Shown here one piece after another: positions 12,901-25,980 of a DNA stretch of 64,000 nucleotides. A program made the position numbers and the translations under genes. The first letter of the stretch is position 1; every line of letters starts with the position of its first letter. The stretch comes from Eudromia elegans (lineage: Eukaryota > Chordata > Aves > Tinamiformes > Tinamidae). The DNA lies in NCBI GenBank assembly GCA_003342815.1, contig PTEX01000003.1:1572435-1636434 (forward strand), written 5' to 3'. A model generated the notes under the pieces. That model searched no databases and had not been told where the DNA came from. It was given only the letters and a program-made list of their open reading frames with translations.

Positions 12901-15057
12901 AATGGGAATTATGTCAGACTTCAGCAAAGATGAGTGAGTCCCAATCTTTTCTCTTATGTTTTTAAGGTGCAAGAACCCTTTTTTCCTCCAGAGTGTGCTG
13001 AGCTGTAATTCCTTGTAGCAGCAGCAGTTTAATAACCCGATTCCACTTAAACTGGTGACAACATGCCTGGCACATATCCGCATTCTTTGGACTGAGGCCT
13101 GAAAAAGCAGCAGTCCCTTCACCACCCTGCTGCTCTCCAGTGGGTGCTGCCTACTAGGTGTACTCTCTGAACGCCAGGACAAACACTTTGTGCACCAGTC
13201 CCAAGCCCGAGCTCGCCCAGCAACAACCACGTACTCCGAGACGGTTGCTGCAGGTCACCTCCTCACACTGCGGGTAGAACGCAAGATATTGTCCGGATCC
13301 ATTTTGCATCTCAAAGGGCATCTGGGTATTACAGCCAACTGTGCAAATTCTCAAAACAACTCATTTTATCACCACAGGGGAGAAAAAAAATAAATAAATA
13401 AAAAGGAAGTGAATGTCTATTTCTTAGTGAAAGTCCAAATTAACCTCGACACACACAGACTCCCGAGGAAATCAGAGTGCAGACTCCATCAGTCCCAAAG
13501 GGCAAGTCCTGATGTGAGATTCCAGATTAGCCTGGGACTTGCTAAACAAAATGCTCCAACTGTGCCTAATTATATGTCCTTGGGTTCTTGTGAGGAGACC
13601 AAACACTTCACTTCTCTAAAACTCATCATAGTCTAGGCAAAAAGATAATTAATTATGATCCACTGACAAGTACTGCATAAAAACTTTTTACAAGTTGACA
13701 AACAAACGAGACATGAGATTTTACCCACGTTGTGGAAAGAATGTATTTTACAAGTAAATTAACTGGAAGCTGAGGTTTTATTTTGTAAAGTTATAGCTTA
13801 ACTAACATGCTAAGAAAGGGAGAAAATGAAGACGTATGACTCTCTCTGTTTAAATGACTCACTTATCATAAATCATTTTAATGTAAAAAATCCAGATTTT
13901 TAAAAACTGACATAACAGAAGGTTAAGGCTGATTTTGCTCCTTAGGCAGATACAAGGAAATTTGCCATATGTTCAATTGGGAAATCCTGCTGTTAGCCCC
14001 AGTGTGGACAGATACAAAAACTGGCACTGACCACACAAGCTGCACTTTCCAAAATGAGTGAGATGAAGGATAGAAACAATCAAATTGGGCAAGGGAAACA
14101 TAAAAACGGTATTTTCAAATACTTCCATTATTAATAGACCACATATGATCATGGCTGTTGGGCTTTGTGAAATTATCAGCAGCCTCAAAACCAGCCATAC
14201 TCTCAATTACAAAGATTTTGAACTTATATTAAACATGAATAACTTCCATTTATTGGTTAATTGCCTTAGCTCAATATAGATCAGGGTTTCACAATCCCTC
14301 CATGGAATTTTTTAACATATTAGTTGAAAGATAACATCAGAACTTTTACTTACAAGCAGTATGAGATAGAACAGTTGAAAAATAATTACTTGAAATATTT
14401 AGCTTTAATTCATATTGCTCTGGTTCTCTGGCAGACTACACAAGATAAACATAGACCCTGTGCAGTGTAACAGAAACGCCTCCATGATGCTACTGCATTC
14501 ACAAGTGGGTTCTGTTGCAGGGTACACAGTGAAAACCACCATAAAGGGCTTTATTCTTCTCATATGCTACTTACATGGATATAACTCCACAGTGTTAAGT
14601 CTGCATGCAGACCCACACTGGAAAAACAGAGGAAAAAGGGAAAGTTTTCAATGGTGATATCTGCATGAAGCTCTCAAGCACTGTATGTTTGCAAGCTTAC
14701 TGATGGCTTGAGAGGCAAAGGCAAAAACATCTGCAATCAGCAGCTTCCCTCCCACCCCCAGCAGCACTTTGCATTCACAATCTATGTTAGAAATCAAGTG
14801 AGCTCAATCAAAAAAAAAGGCCGCTCTCTCAAAGGGGTGTAGACCTCAGGAATGGCCAAAAGAGAACAGAATAATAAAATTTATAGTGGCTCATGACATA
14901 AGGTATTTTCTAAATAAATGATTAGCTATTCCTTCTTTTTAAACTGTTGCCAGGGTGATTTATGCCATCTTCAAAATCTAAGCAGACATACCATGAACAG
15001 TCCCTAGGTGCTTTATGGGCTAACTAAGACATGTACCAGTCAATAACTTTATGTATA

Positions 15058-15091
15058 TATGCATATTTATATATATGTATAAATATGCATA
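15058..15091 (+). repeat. AT-rich inverted repeat, 13-bp arms
   Basis: tatgcatatttat (15058-15070) and ataaatatgcata (15079-15091) are exact reverse complements around an 8-bp spacer, in a run of TATA-like sequence. Confidence 0.93.
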
Positions 15092-16449
15092 AATGTATAT
15101 GATGGCATACATACTCCAGCAACAGCAGCATCTTCTATAATGTGCATACTTCATTAGGTAAGATCAAAATAAAAGGAATTGAGGCCCAGTTTGCATAAGC
15201 ACTTAGACAATAATGTGAATTATGTAATACTGTTGCTCTAGCATTTGAAATTTTCATACAAGTTACATTAAATTCTCAACCAGAGAAGCTATTTCTAAAT
15301 GATAAAGATTTTCTCTCTGCCTTCTAACAAGAAAACTCCAACTCAATACTGTATTTGTTCATGTTTTAAAGTCACAGGACACAACTCTGATCTGCGAAGT
15401 TCTAAAGCCTGTCACTGCCTAACTTATCAGTGCTGTCCGTTCTACCAGGGCACAGGCTGATTCCCATTGCTTAGGAAACTCTGGGCTTAAAATTGGAGAT
15501 CTTATAATTTTTGTGCACATTCAGTGGTTGAATTTAGATCGTCCAAATCATTATGTGAGGGTGTCAATATAGACACTCAGATTCATTCCACTTTAATATG
15601 CATGCCTAAGGTCCTTAACTTAGGAGCCTGACCTTCTTTCTTTTCCTACAGTCAACACAGAAAAGCAGATATATGTAAAAAAGTATACTTGTTTCTGACC
15701 AAACAATGCCTGAGTGATCAAAAATAGGCTTAATGGAGTAGTCTTATCCTTGAAATTCCTTATTTGAGCAGTTTAACACTACAGTTCCATTTCTGTTGCT
15801 GAATCTGGCAGCACTCTGCAATTCTTCTCTTAGTTATGTCTGACATCGTGTCAGAAAAAAACAGAACAGGCTTGCACAAACTCACCCTTACTCCCAGCCA
15901 GCACACTGCCCCGACATGTAATCCAAGTACATTATGGAGCTGCATGGTTTTTTGGCAAAAGAAAGCTATTGATGGTAGGTATTGATGGCATCTCCCACAT
16001 AAAACAAGAAGCTATAAAAATCAAGGGATAAATGTTATTTAATCCACTGTCCTGGGACAGTATAATTAACTCTACCTAAACAACAGCTGCAGGATTGCAT
16101 TTGGCAAACAAACCCCAAATTTTTCCTATTTGTCTAATGCAGGTAAAAAATATTATTTGACCTATAAGACCATGATTCTAGTTTGTGCTAGAATCATCTA
16201 TAAATACTGCTAGTTTTGTTCACTTCTATGGGACTGATAGGCTTACTATAGGAGAATTTTATCTGTTCTTCTCTACAAAAGACCATCTATAAATCCCAGG
16301 TTATAGACTGATCACTGTAATCAGTTCCCTGCTTTTCTCAGTGCCTGACATTCTGCTGGAATAGCTACACCGCTTCACCCTTTAGAATGAACAAATGTTC
16401 ATACTAGCAATGTATGTTACGTATGCATGTTCATGCAAGTGATACAAGC

Positions 16450-16465
16450 AAAAAAAAAAAAAAAA
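16450..16465 (+). repeat. 16-A homopolymer
   Basis: Run of 16 A followed by TAATTAAA. No neighbouring element is recognised. Confidence 0.95.
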
Positions 16466-19400
16466 TAATTAAAGGAGGACTATTGAGATGAAAGAGTCAG
16501 GCAATCAGAGTTTGGAATGATCTAACTGACACTTTATTCCCTTGGCTACAGGCAAAGCTGCCTTACCTGGCAGACGAGGGAAGAGGTAACACTCTTGGGT
16601 TGAATAGGGAGAGAAGTACACGTAATGCACATTGATACAGTGGTCTATATTTGCAGTAGAGGTTGCACCTTACAAACAGCTGTATATACAGAACAGTGTA
16701 TTTCAACCTATTTAACCTTCACCTGGTTCATCATCAATTGCCACTTCTTTGCACCTCATTACAGTCCATGAATCCTGCATTATGCCTCATTGGCAGTTCT
16801 GGGTAGTTCACCAAGGAGACACATCTCACTAGTCGCGAAGGGCTTGCCTAAGCCAGAGTCCATGGATTTTTGAAAGCATGCATCTACATGGAAATCTCCA
16901 CCTACTACACTATTTGTTTTACAATTTTGCCAAAAGCTATCATTTGTAACCTCTCAGGGGAAAAAAAAAAAAAGGTGATTTAAAATATTATTAACAAATG
17001 TGCATTTGTAGCTAGTAATGTAAATATTATAACTAATTATTAAATATTAATTATTAAATTTATTAAAATTACTATTAGAAATTAAAATATTAAGAACAGT
17101 AGCCAAGAATGCAATCTGAAGAGTTTACAGACATATCTCCCACATCGCGATAAGCAGTAAGACCCTTATTCCAGATGAACTTGTGAATTTGATTAATTTT
17201 TAAAATTATTTTCTGACACTTGGGCATATCTTAGATCTTAAGATATCCATTTCAGTACTTCTACTTTCAGCTGACTGATTTGGATTTTAAATGGCCTCAA
17301 AAGTTGTGGAAAGTAGTAAAATATCCAGGTAATCTTTAGGTCACTTTGTGAGGGAAACAAAAGGTAATACATGAGTGAATGAGAAGACAGATCTTTCTCC
17401 AAACGACAGGTGACGGACTGGTCTTTCGCTTTGCGACACAGAAGCTACAGGAATTTATCTGCACAGTGGGCGGTTATTCGTTTCTGCCACTTTTCAGCAC
17501 CCTGGAGACAAGCTGGAAGCTTCCATATCTTCAGAATCAGTTCTAAGAGACTGATTTATCCTTCATCCATGTCACTGTAAGACATATAGTCTCTTGGGTT
17601 GCTCATCTTCAGCTGACTAGAATAAAACAATTCAGAGATACCAGAAGAACATTCTCCTGATGATAAGGCACATCTGGACCGTTCAAGAGGGCCATGGAGC
17701 CCGGCTTTCATAAGCATTATGGCATAGTGTGAACATTTTACTTCAGAAAAGCTTCAGTTTAATCCTAGAGTTTTTACAATAGCAACTTACAATAGCAATT
17801 AACTCATTAACCCATTAAGTCAAAAGTTTTGGGGTAAGAAGGAGGGTTAATTTTCTTAGTTTTCATATACATAAGGTTACACGGTACTTTGTGATGGACT
17901 ACAATATAACTTGCTAAATAAATCCCATTTTCAGAGAGGAAAAAGTGCTCCTGGAAGAAATACAAATGCCACATAGAGCATGAAATCAAAAATGCTTGTC
18001 TTGAGGAAAAGCTCCTGGCTTCATCACTCTCGCTAGGATTAATTCTGAGAATAACTGAGAATTTTTGTAAATAATTACAAATATGACATAGGCTTTTCAT
18101 AGGAATTCTTTTCATTACTTGAAGGAGTAAAAGCTATATATGAATAAGCAATCCTGATTATGCCAAAGCATTACTCAGCATCAAGGAAGTCTATCACTCA
18201 AAATCTAGAGATCTTCTTTTTCACAAAGTCATTACAGAAAAAGTCTTGCAGTTAAAAGGCTTTGCTTTCTATCAAGACAGTACCATAAGGACTGCTGTCT
18301 TTGCTGTTTTCCTTTTGCTAAAGGAAACAGATTTCCTTCAGCAAAGTTCCTGGCTCATAGCATTGCAAACGGCCTGCTGAAAACTCATTTCCACAGAAAA
18401 GCTACAGCTAGGGAGCCATTCAATGATGTAATATTAACTGACAAACACCGGACCAGAAATTAGGAGTGCTGGAGCAACTTAACCTCTTGAACATGATCAG
18501 ACACTGACTGAGGTCCCTAGTAACATTTCCATGACCTGCAGTACTGCAGAAGTGGGTGCTAGGGCTGTGCAGAGCCAGAATGAGAGACCTGCTGAAAGAG
18601 AAGGGCACCACATACAGGGCAGAGATGTCAGAGCTAGCTCTGAGGATTGAGTCGCATCCACACAACCCTCTGCATATCATGGACAGGTATTAGCTTGGTC
18701 TTTAACACTCTACTGTGTAATTTAGTTTTACTTCATGATTTGAGGTCATTTATAACGTTAGCTTGACGTGACGTTTGTACTGAACTCATTTGATAGAATA
18801 TTCCCCGCAAACATCTATGGCCTTCTGGTTAGTAAAGAACCCACTGAGACCTGCTGTTACTGAAAGGTGCAGAATGAGGCCTTCTCAAAGCCTAGAAAGG
18901 AAGCTCCCATTTCCATCAGCACAAATCTTGATGACACACACGCCTCCAGTGCTGCTGGAAATTGAGGAAGGGAGGTGGAGCTGGAGCTGGGGGAGATGGA
19001 GGAGAACCAGGTTAGAGAAAAAAAGAACAAGCCTATCCCTTCAGAGGAAGGACCACCATACTTTCGACAACAATTCTAAAACGTAGTCAGAATTTGGTAA
19101 GAAATCATCAGCAAGATAGAAAGATAATGAAAAACAGATGAAAAAAGGCAGAGTAGGAGTAGGAGAGACAAGCAAGGATTTGGCTTTGGAAAGCAGATTT
19201 AAAGAAATGGAAGATGCAGAAGAAGGGGCAGAAAAACAAACAGAATAGCCAGGCAAAGATGAGGTATCTCGAACAAAATGGTATCTTTTTATATTGTAAT
19301 TTTTAATCATGAAAATAAGACCACCCTGGTCCTATTACGTACCACATTTAGTTTTCAGTTCTCTTTCATCAAAATAGATTCACATTGACTAAAATCTTTA

Positions 19401-20092
19401 ATCTTGCAATGTGAAAGATAAAGGACAATTAAACTGCACTAAAGAAGTAGCTGCTTTATTATCTGTGTCTCCTAGAGACACAAAGAAAGAGTCAAAAAAA
19501 ATCTAAACAGTAATATTTATTCATGATCATTTTTTATTTTAATTCAGGACATACAGCTATGTTAAAAAGTAGGAAAAACAAAGCCCATTCATCGAATGGC
19601 TTCCTGCAGATCCCAAAACCACTTTACTGCCGGAAACAGCAAACATGACTTAACAGGAATGCTTTAATAAATGTGGGTGATTTCAATGCACTGCACTCCA
19701 CAATTGCAACTTGTTCATGTTTATAAACCAATTTTTTAATACAAAATTCAAACAATTTATTGTTTTTTACATCGCCAAAGAGAAATTAGCCTCCAAAGTA
19801 GAGGGCACAGCACAAGTAGAGATTATGAATATGCAGTGAGCTTTAGCATTCATACTTGTGCAATGTCCACGAAATAGTAGGCTGAAAAGATATGATCAAT
19901 CCAGAAAGGTAAAGGCCTCATTAATTAAAAAAGATGACACTAAAAATGCTACCACCCTCAATTTTTTGCTGTTATTATTTTCTTCCGGTAGTAATCTGGC
20001 TAAAAGCCATAATGCACTTAATTCCATAGATGCTAATTGCTGTTAACATTTAACAAAAATGTCCAAAATTCTGATACAGTTGAGAATTCCAT

Positions 20093-20725
20093 TCAGAGAC
20101 ATAGATCATGAGTGGTCTTACAGCACAGCTGCAGACATGGCTGTGATATGCACAAGCCCAACACCACCACGGACATCCAGTCTCCCTTCCAAAGACACGG
20201 AATATCAGCACTGAGCATCAGGACTGCCCAGAGATCATTCTGCATTAGCAGATCCTGGAAGCCAGGGGAGGACAGCACATGCCTCCCTTTAACATTAAAC
20301 CATTTGAAAGGATCAGAGAAAAGAAGGTGGACCCTGGCTGGCACAGTTATCTTTATCTCCATACTACTCTTGATGACAGTGGGTTGTTCTGCCTGGACGT
20401 AGGCTCCCTCAGAAGGAAAGACCTTCTCCAACAGCCTGAAAACATATTCCAGCTCCCCTGATTTGGCCTGAATATTTTGCATTCCAGTAAAACATGTATC
20501 GCCAAAACACAAGGAAGTGTTCTGGCTAGCTTTTTTGACAGCTGTATCTTCTAAAACACAAAAGCTGCTTAAATACACATAGACATCTCTCAACCGCGGC
20601 AGCAGCTGGCAGAACCTCACCTCTGGTTCCTCAGTTCTTGCTCCTCTCATCCCACTATTAGAGAGCTCCCACAGCAGCACAGCCAGGGAATGAGGCACAG
20701 ACACATCAATGACACTATCTCCCAA
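20093..20725 (-). other. Unidentified 210-codon open frame
   Basis: The longest non-transposon open frame in the window, on the RIMS2 strand. It is open from just after a TGA near 20749 to a stop at about 20093, and no ATG lies near its 5' end (the first codon of the listed frame is TTG). Base composition is higher in GC than the flanking intron. The translation is varied rather than low-complexity (for example L-L-E-K-V-F-P-S-E-G-A-Y-V and K-I-T-V-P-A-R-V-H-L-L-F), but I recognise no domain, signal peptide or family. It may be a chance open frame in a GC-richer stretch, a decayed retrocopy or an old transposon piece. No splice context was established. Function is not claimed. Confidence 0.3.
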
Positions 20726-22544
20726 CTGGACAGGCTGAGCCCCTCACAGTGCAGATTAAGCATAAGGAAGAGAGTTGAATGGAAAGGTTTGGGGAACAAA
20801 TTAGGTTTTACAGACCAAGAATCTCTTACGTAACGGTTAAAAGTGTCTGGCTTCCCATGTTCCCAACTAGCTTTTATATAAGAAGTTTGTTTATAAGAAC
20901 ATGACATGAAGATCCTATGATATTATTCAAAATAAAGACAGGTAATATAAATCAGTAAGAAATCTGCAACTACAGTTTTGGTGCTTCCAAATGCCACAAA
21001 CTCAAATACTGATTTTATTTTTGACGATTTTCATTAGACATCTATGTTGTCTCTCTTTAGAGACACTGGTCATCTTTCATAAGAGGAATATTGATTTTTG
21101 CTTTACTTATTGTTTTATTTTTTCAGTCAGTATTAAGTTTGAGAGAAAAGTCAAACTGCAAGTGCTAGTTTTCAGTGCAACAAGTACATGTAGTTAAGAA
21201 AAACTCAAGTAATGATAAGCAAAATACAGGTATTATGTTACAAGAGAATTATTTTTTAAAGAGGTTCTACAACAAATCATTAAAATGAAATTCCTTAAAA
21301 CCAACCTGAGATTTGCTCACTGCAGAGAGAGCTGGTATAGCTCTGCAAATACTGCTGAGCTCAGGTTTTCACTTAAAGCTGGGATTCAACCTCTTTGTTA
21401 CGTATTTAATTAAAACACCCTTTACTGTTTGAAAAGAACTGCAGTAGTTTCATACTGTGCACTAAAGTAAAACACACTGTCCTGAAACCACAAAGTCACA
21501 GCACTGCTGCAGGACCTGAATGCCGCATGAGCCCTGCCAGTATTCACTGTGGCGACCCACAGAGTTGATAATAGGAGACAAACAGAAATGTGGGAACAGT
21601 TTTGCTTCTTGGGAGATTCACCATTCTGAAAAGGGGGGGTGATGAATGGTGGCTCCCTCTTTTTCTCACTAGTTAGAACAGCATGCGGATGCTACAACCC
21701 ATGGTAGTATCTTAAGATTCTAGTACCAGCTAGAAACCTGCATTACAGAGTAAGCCTGCCATATAGGTCTAACCTAGGTTGTTAAGAGACAAAGCCAAAA
21801 TCACTGAGGCACTCTGACAAGGTGCTTCTGACAGAGACCCTGCACGTCTGCTTTATAAGATGGTACACTAAATACCTTGCTTCTCCTCTTAACTACAAGA
21901 AGCCTAATCGCATCATAAATATCTAATTATGTTGTTAAGATTTATGCAACGAAGGATTTTTGACTTTGCTGGGCCCATAGTACTTCTTTCCAATAATTAA
22001 ACACTGCATTTTTTTTCTGGCTCCCTTTCTATAGATTTTAAGTGCTTCCCTCTGGCCATAGTTATGATTTTTTTTTAATGTCATTTCAGATTCAGACAAC
22101 TGATAAACCTGCCTTTGGTTTGTACTTGGAAATTATGGAAATAGCCATAAAACTGTGACCCACACTCCTACACATTTATAAAGAGATATAAAACACCTAA
22201 AAGAAGAGTTCTGTGATGGAGAACCTAACGCATTCGTTCTGAGTTATTACAACAAGAATCATTTGCAGCATATACTGAAATGGAAGGATGGGCAATACAG
22301 AAACAAAACCAGAATTACTGAAACAACAATTTTCACACTGACTTTGCTTTCACTGCACAATGCCAAGGACTGACTACCAGGGTGGAGAAAAAATGCTGAA
22401 AGAGAAGCAGGAAGAGAAAGACAAATCTTTCGTTGGATGTACTTCAAATCTCATAAAACTTAAATCTGAAATTATTATGTTCAGAATATTGCAGGGTACC
22501 TCTAATGTCCAAATTTTGAACAGCATTCTAGCATCAGCAAAAGC

Positions 22545-22650
22545 AAATCATAGAGTCACAGAACGATTAATATTGTAAAGGACCTTTGGAGATCATCTAG
22601 TCCAACCCCTCTGCACAGAAAGGGTCACCTAGAGCACGCTTGCCCAGGGA
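22545..22650 (-). mobile_element. CR1 3'-tail fragment
   Basis: About 105 bp reads, on the plus strand, as the reverse complement of a CR1 3'UTR: an aatcatagagtcacagaa start, then gatcatctagtccaacccc. No coding part remains. The break at the right side is gradual, so that edge is approximate. Confidence 0.85.
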
Positions 22651-25047
22651 CAGCTCTTTGCACTCATGCATGGAAAGGAATATTGATTCAAACTCACCTG
22701 AAAAATACTTGCACTAAGCATTAGCTTTATCCATGAAGTGAAAATATATTTTTATGCTTTCTCAACACATGAATAATTTTTCATTGCAGTGGTCAGTGAC
22801 ATTTAAAAAATTAATTTATGTTCATTTTATATAATCAACAATAAAGTTTAAAATCACTGTTGTCCTTAATGGATAATTTTGTGCAGAGGCACAAGAAATA
22901 TGCAGAAATTTGCACATTGCCATAATGAATCTTGGATATCCAACTCCCTTACTTTAAACATTTAAACAAAATTCCTTCAGTATTTCTTATATTTTTGAAA
23001 TGTAAGATATACCATCAGTCGGAAAAACATAGATAAAAATGTTAAAATACCTCTATTTTAACCTGACCCTACTTTTAAATATGCTTAGTATCTTCAGCTC
23101 CAAGTAACAACTGCACATTTTTTAAGACACCTGAGCTAGAGACCTCTCTACTCGGTATTCAATCCAGAATCAGAGGCTGCATATGCTTTTCCTTTCCTCC
23201 TCCTCTTCGTTCCTGTTCTGGCCTCTTGCTTCATCTCCTTTCAGTCCCTGACATCCTCGATTGCAGTCCCAAAGGACAGAGCCTATGCTGCCAACTCAGC
23301 CTGGCTCTCCTTCCAAGAACAGCAGCAAAGGGACCTGTGTACCACTTGCACTCTGCTGTCATTGCTAATGCAGCAAAAGAAAATCTTTCTTGGGGTACAT
23401 CACACATGTTAATTTTCCATAAAGAAAATATCCCTCAAAACCTGAAATGGTCTAAGCATCTTCAGACCCAATCAGCTTCAGTAAAATCTTTTTTGAAGCT
23501 CCTATCCAAAATAAAATTCACCCATAATAGTGGGCAAAAACCACTATGCATAACCTTCTTTTGTTCTGATAAAAAATAAAAAGATAGAAAATGAACCCCG
23601 AGAATATATATGCAATCTTTTAAGGCAGAAGCGAAGAAGGAGGGCAGCTGAAGATGAAACAATATTTATTTTATTCTATCTGTGTCTGCTGGCCTCGAAA
23701 AATAGACACTGTTATTATACCTCTCTGCAGCGTCTAATTTTTTGTTTCTGGGTTTTGTTTGTTTCTTTTTAAGAATTAAGCTCATATGCTTACATGGAAG
23801 CTGTAAAGGGGTGAGGGAGCCTTACTTATCAGTCTTGCTCTGAATCTTGCTTCGTTCATGCCTAGAACCCATTTTCTTTCTTCAGTATGGCTGACCTGAC
23901 AGGTAACAGCATTACTAAATTAATTCATGAAATATGAAAAGAAAAAATATTTTCACCTTTTTTTCCGTTGAATCTCATCAAAGATATCCTTGATGAGAAC
24001 TTTATTTATAGCAAAATAAGAATGTATGAGAAATAGGTTTTGTAGCATTTTCAAACTTTGGAAAGCACTTTGGATTCATTCCTCTAATCTACCTTGACCA
24101 CACGACAGCATTCCAGGTAGGCATTAGAAATGGTTATGTAATCAGGCCCAGTACTAAGAAGATGCACAGCTCTTTTCACACAGACTTCAAGACAGCTACC
24201 ACTTAAAAAGGCTTGGCAAGGGCCAGATACATGAAGAAGAGGTTCCCTGACCTCTGGAACATCACAAAAAATCAGATTTGGGAAATGACTGAAATAGTTT
24301 CACAACTGACCAATCCTACTAGGAATAAGAAAAGTAGTTATGCTAAAACTCAAACATGGAGTATCACCTTGAGGTCCAACATTTCAGTCAAACAGAATGA
24401 CACATTATAAAAGACTTCCCATTCTCCAACCGTTATTATAAACATTCCCTCTGGCTTAGGAAGGAAGAAGTCAGCTATTTCACATGCTGAGTGACTATAC
24501 AAAGTGACTGAAAAAAATCTTTTCTAATAATTTTTTTGCTGGAAAGAAAATATAACATACTGGATGACAAGTAGTGTAGGTCTGGAGGGCAATAGATTGC
24601 ATAAATGCTTTTGATTAAAATAGCAAAGAGGACCCTTTTGTATAATCCAGAAGTAATTTGAAATAAAACTCCCATCTGTGCATAGCAGATCTCAAAATGG
24701 ACTGTTTGAATCTATACAGACAGTAACACGTTGCATCTCTTTGATTCACATCATTTGACAGTTTCCAAGAGTCCAGCATTATGGTTCCTCAGCCTCCCAC
24801 CCTGCTCACAAGGCTGTCTGTGAAAACCACCGTGCACAATTACTTCTGAATTGTCCCTAGCATAACATCTCCACAGAATACAAAGCATGTCAGCTTCACC
24901 GCAATCTATGGCAGATATAAGCTGACCAGTTACTCAAAGCAATGTAACACTGGATCCTGTATCATACCTCCTGGCTCTAACTTCTCCATGTATTTATTTC
25001 ACAGAATCCAGAATATGTAAGACATAGTCTAAATATTGGGTCTGGAG

Positions 25048-25051
<4 letters not shown>

Positions 25052-25098
<47 letters not shown>
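25052..25098 (+). repeat. 47-A homopolymer beside CR1
   Basis: Uninterrupted run of 47 A, the longest homopolymer here. It is followed by about 32 bp of unassigned sequence before recognisable CR1 begins. CR1 does not carry a poly(A) tail and this is its 5' side, so the tract has another origin (an older tail, expansion or assembly effect). Confidence 0.95.
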
Positions 25099-25100
<2 letters not shown>

Positions 25101-25130
25101 AAGGCTTTTCTCCTAGTGGTAGGGACAATT

Positions 25131-25980
25131 TGCTGCTGTGCTGCCATCCAGAGGGACCTGGACAGACTGGACAGCTGGGCGGCGAGTAACCTCATGAAGT
25201 TCAACAAGGGCAAGTGTAGGGTCCTGCACCTGGGGAGGAATAACCCCAAACATGCCTACAGGCTGGGGACCGACCTCCTGGAGAGCAGCCCCGCAGAGAG
25301 GGACCTGGGCGTCATGGTGGACGACAAGTTGACCATGAGGCAGCAGTGTGCCCTCGTGGCCAAGAAGGCCAATGGGATCTTGGGGTGCATTAAGCAGAGC
25401 GTCTCCAGCAGGTCGAGGGAGGTGATTCTGCCTCTCTACTCAGCCCTGGTGAGGCCGCACCTCGAGTACTGTGTGCAGTTCTGGGCTCCCCAGTGCAGGA
25501 GGGATGTGGAGCGGCTGGAGAGAGTCCAGCACAGGGCCACAGAGATGATTAGGGGCCTGGAACATCTGCCCTATGAGGAAAGGCTGAGAGAGCTGGGCCT
25601 CTTCAGCCTGGAGAAGAGAAGACTGAGAGGGGATCTGATCAATGTATATAAATATCTCAAGGAAGGGAGTGAGGAGGAGGGAGCTGGCCTCTTCTCAGTG
25701 GTGGCNAGTGATAGAACTAGGGGAAATGGCCAAAAATTGAGGCACCAAAAGTTCCACAGGAACTTGAGGAAGAATTTCTTAACGGTGAGGGTGACAGAGC
25801 ACTGGAACAGGCTGCCCAGAGAGGTGGTGGAGTCTCCTTCTCTGGAGATCTTCAAAACCCGCCTGGACTTCACCCTGTGCCACATGCTCTAGGGGACACT
25901 GCGTGTGCAGGGGGGTTGGACTAGATGACCTCTACAGGTCCCTTCCAACCCTAGCCATTCTATGATTCTATGATTCTATG
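25131..25980 (+). mobile_element. CR1 LINE, 5'-truncated, young-looking 3' end
   Basis: Plus-strand CR1 (chicken repeat 1) non-LTR retrotransposon. A single frame stays open from about 25131 to the stop after C-H-M-L near 25892. It encodes the C-terminal part of the ORF2 reverse-transcriptase protein, with the family blocks [33 protein letters not shown] and W-N-R-L-P-R-E-V-V. The catalytic FADD box is lost by 5' truncation. The 3'UTR ends in three perfect ATTCTATG octamers (25957-25980), the diagnostic CR1 tail. The uninterrupted frame implies recent insertion. An ambiguous base (n) sits at 25706 inside the frame. The element lies antisense to RIMS2. Confidence 0.96.

Noticed and set aside
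24977..25249. Minus-strand 90-codon frame with a long Phe run
   Set aside because: The Phe run is the A47 homopolymer read in reverse, and the rest is antisense CR1.
25571..25885. Minus-strand 104-codon frame
   Set aside because: Antisense shadow of the CR1 ORF2 end.
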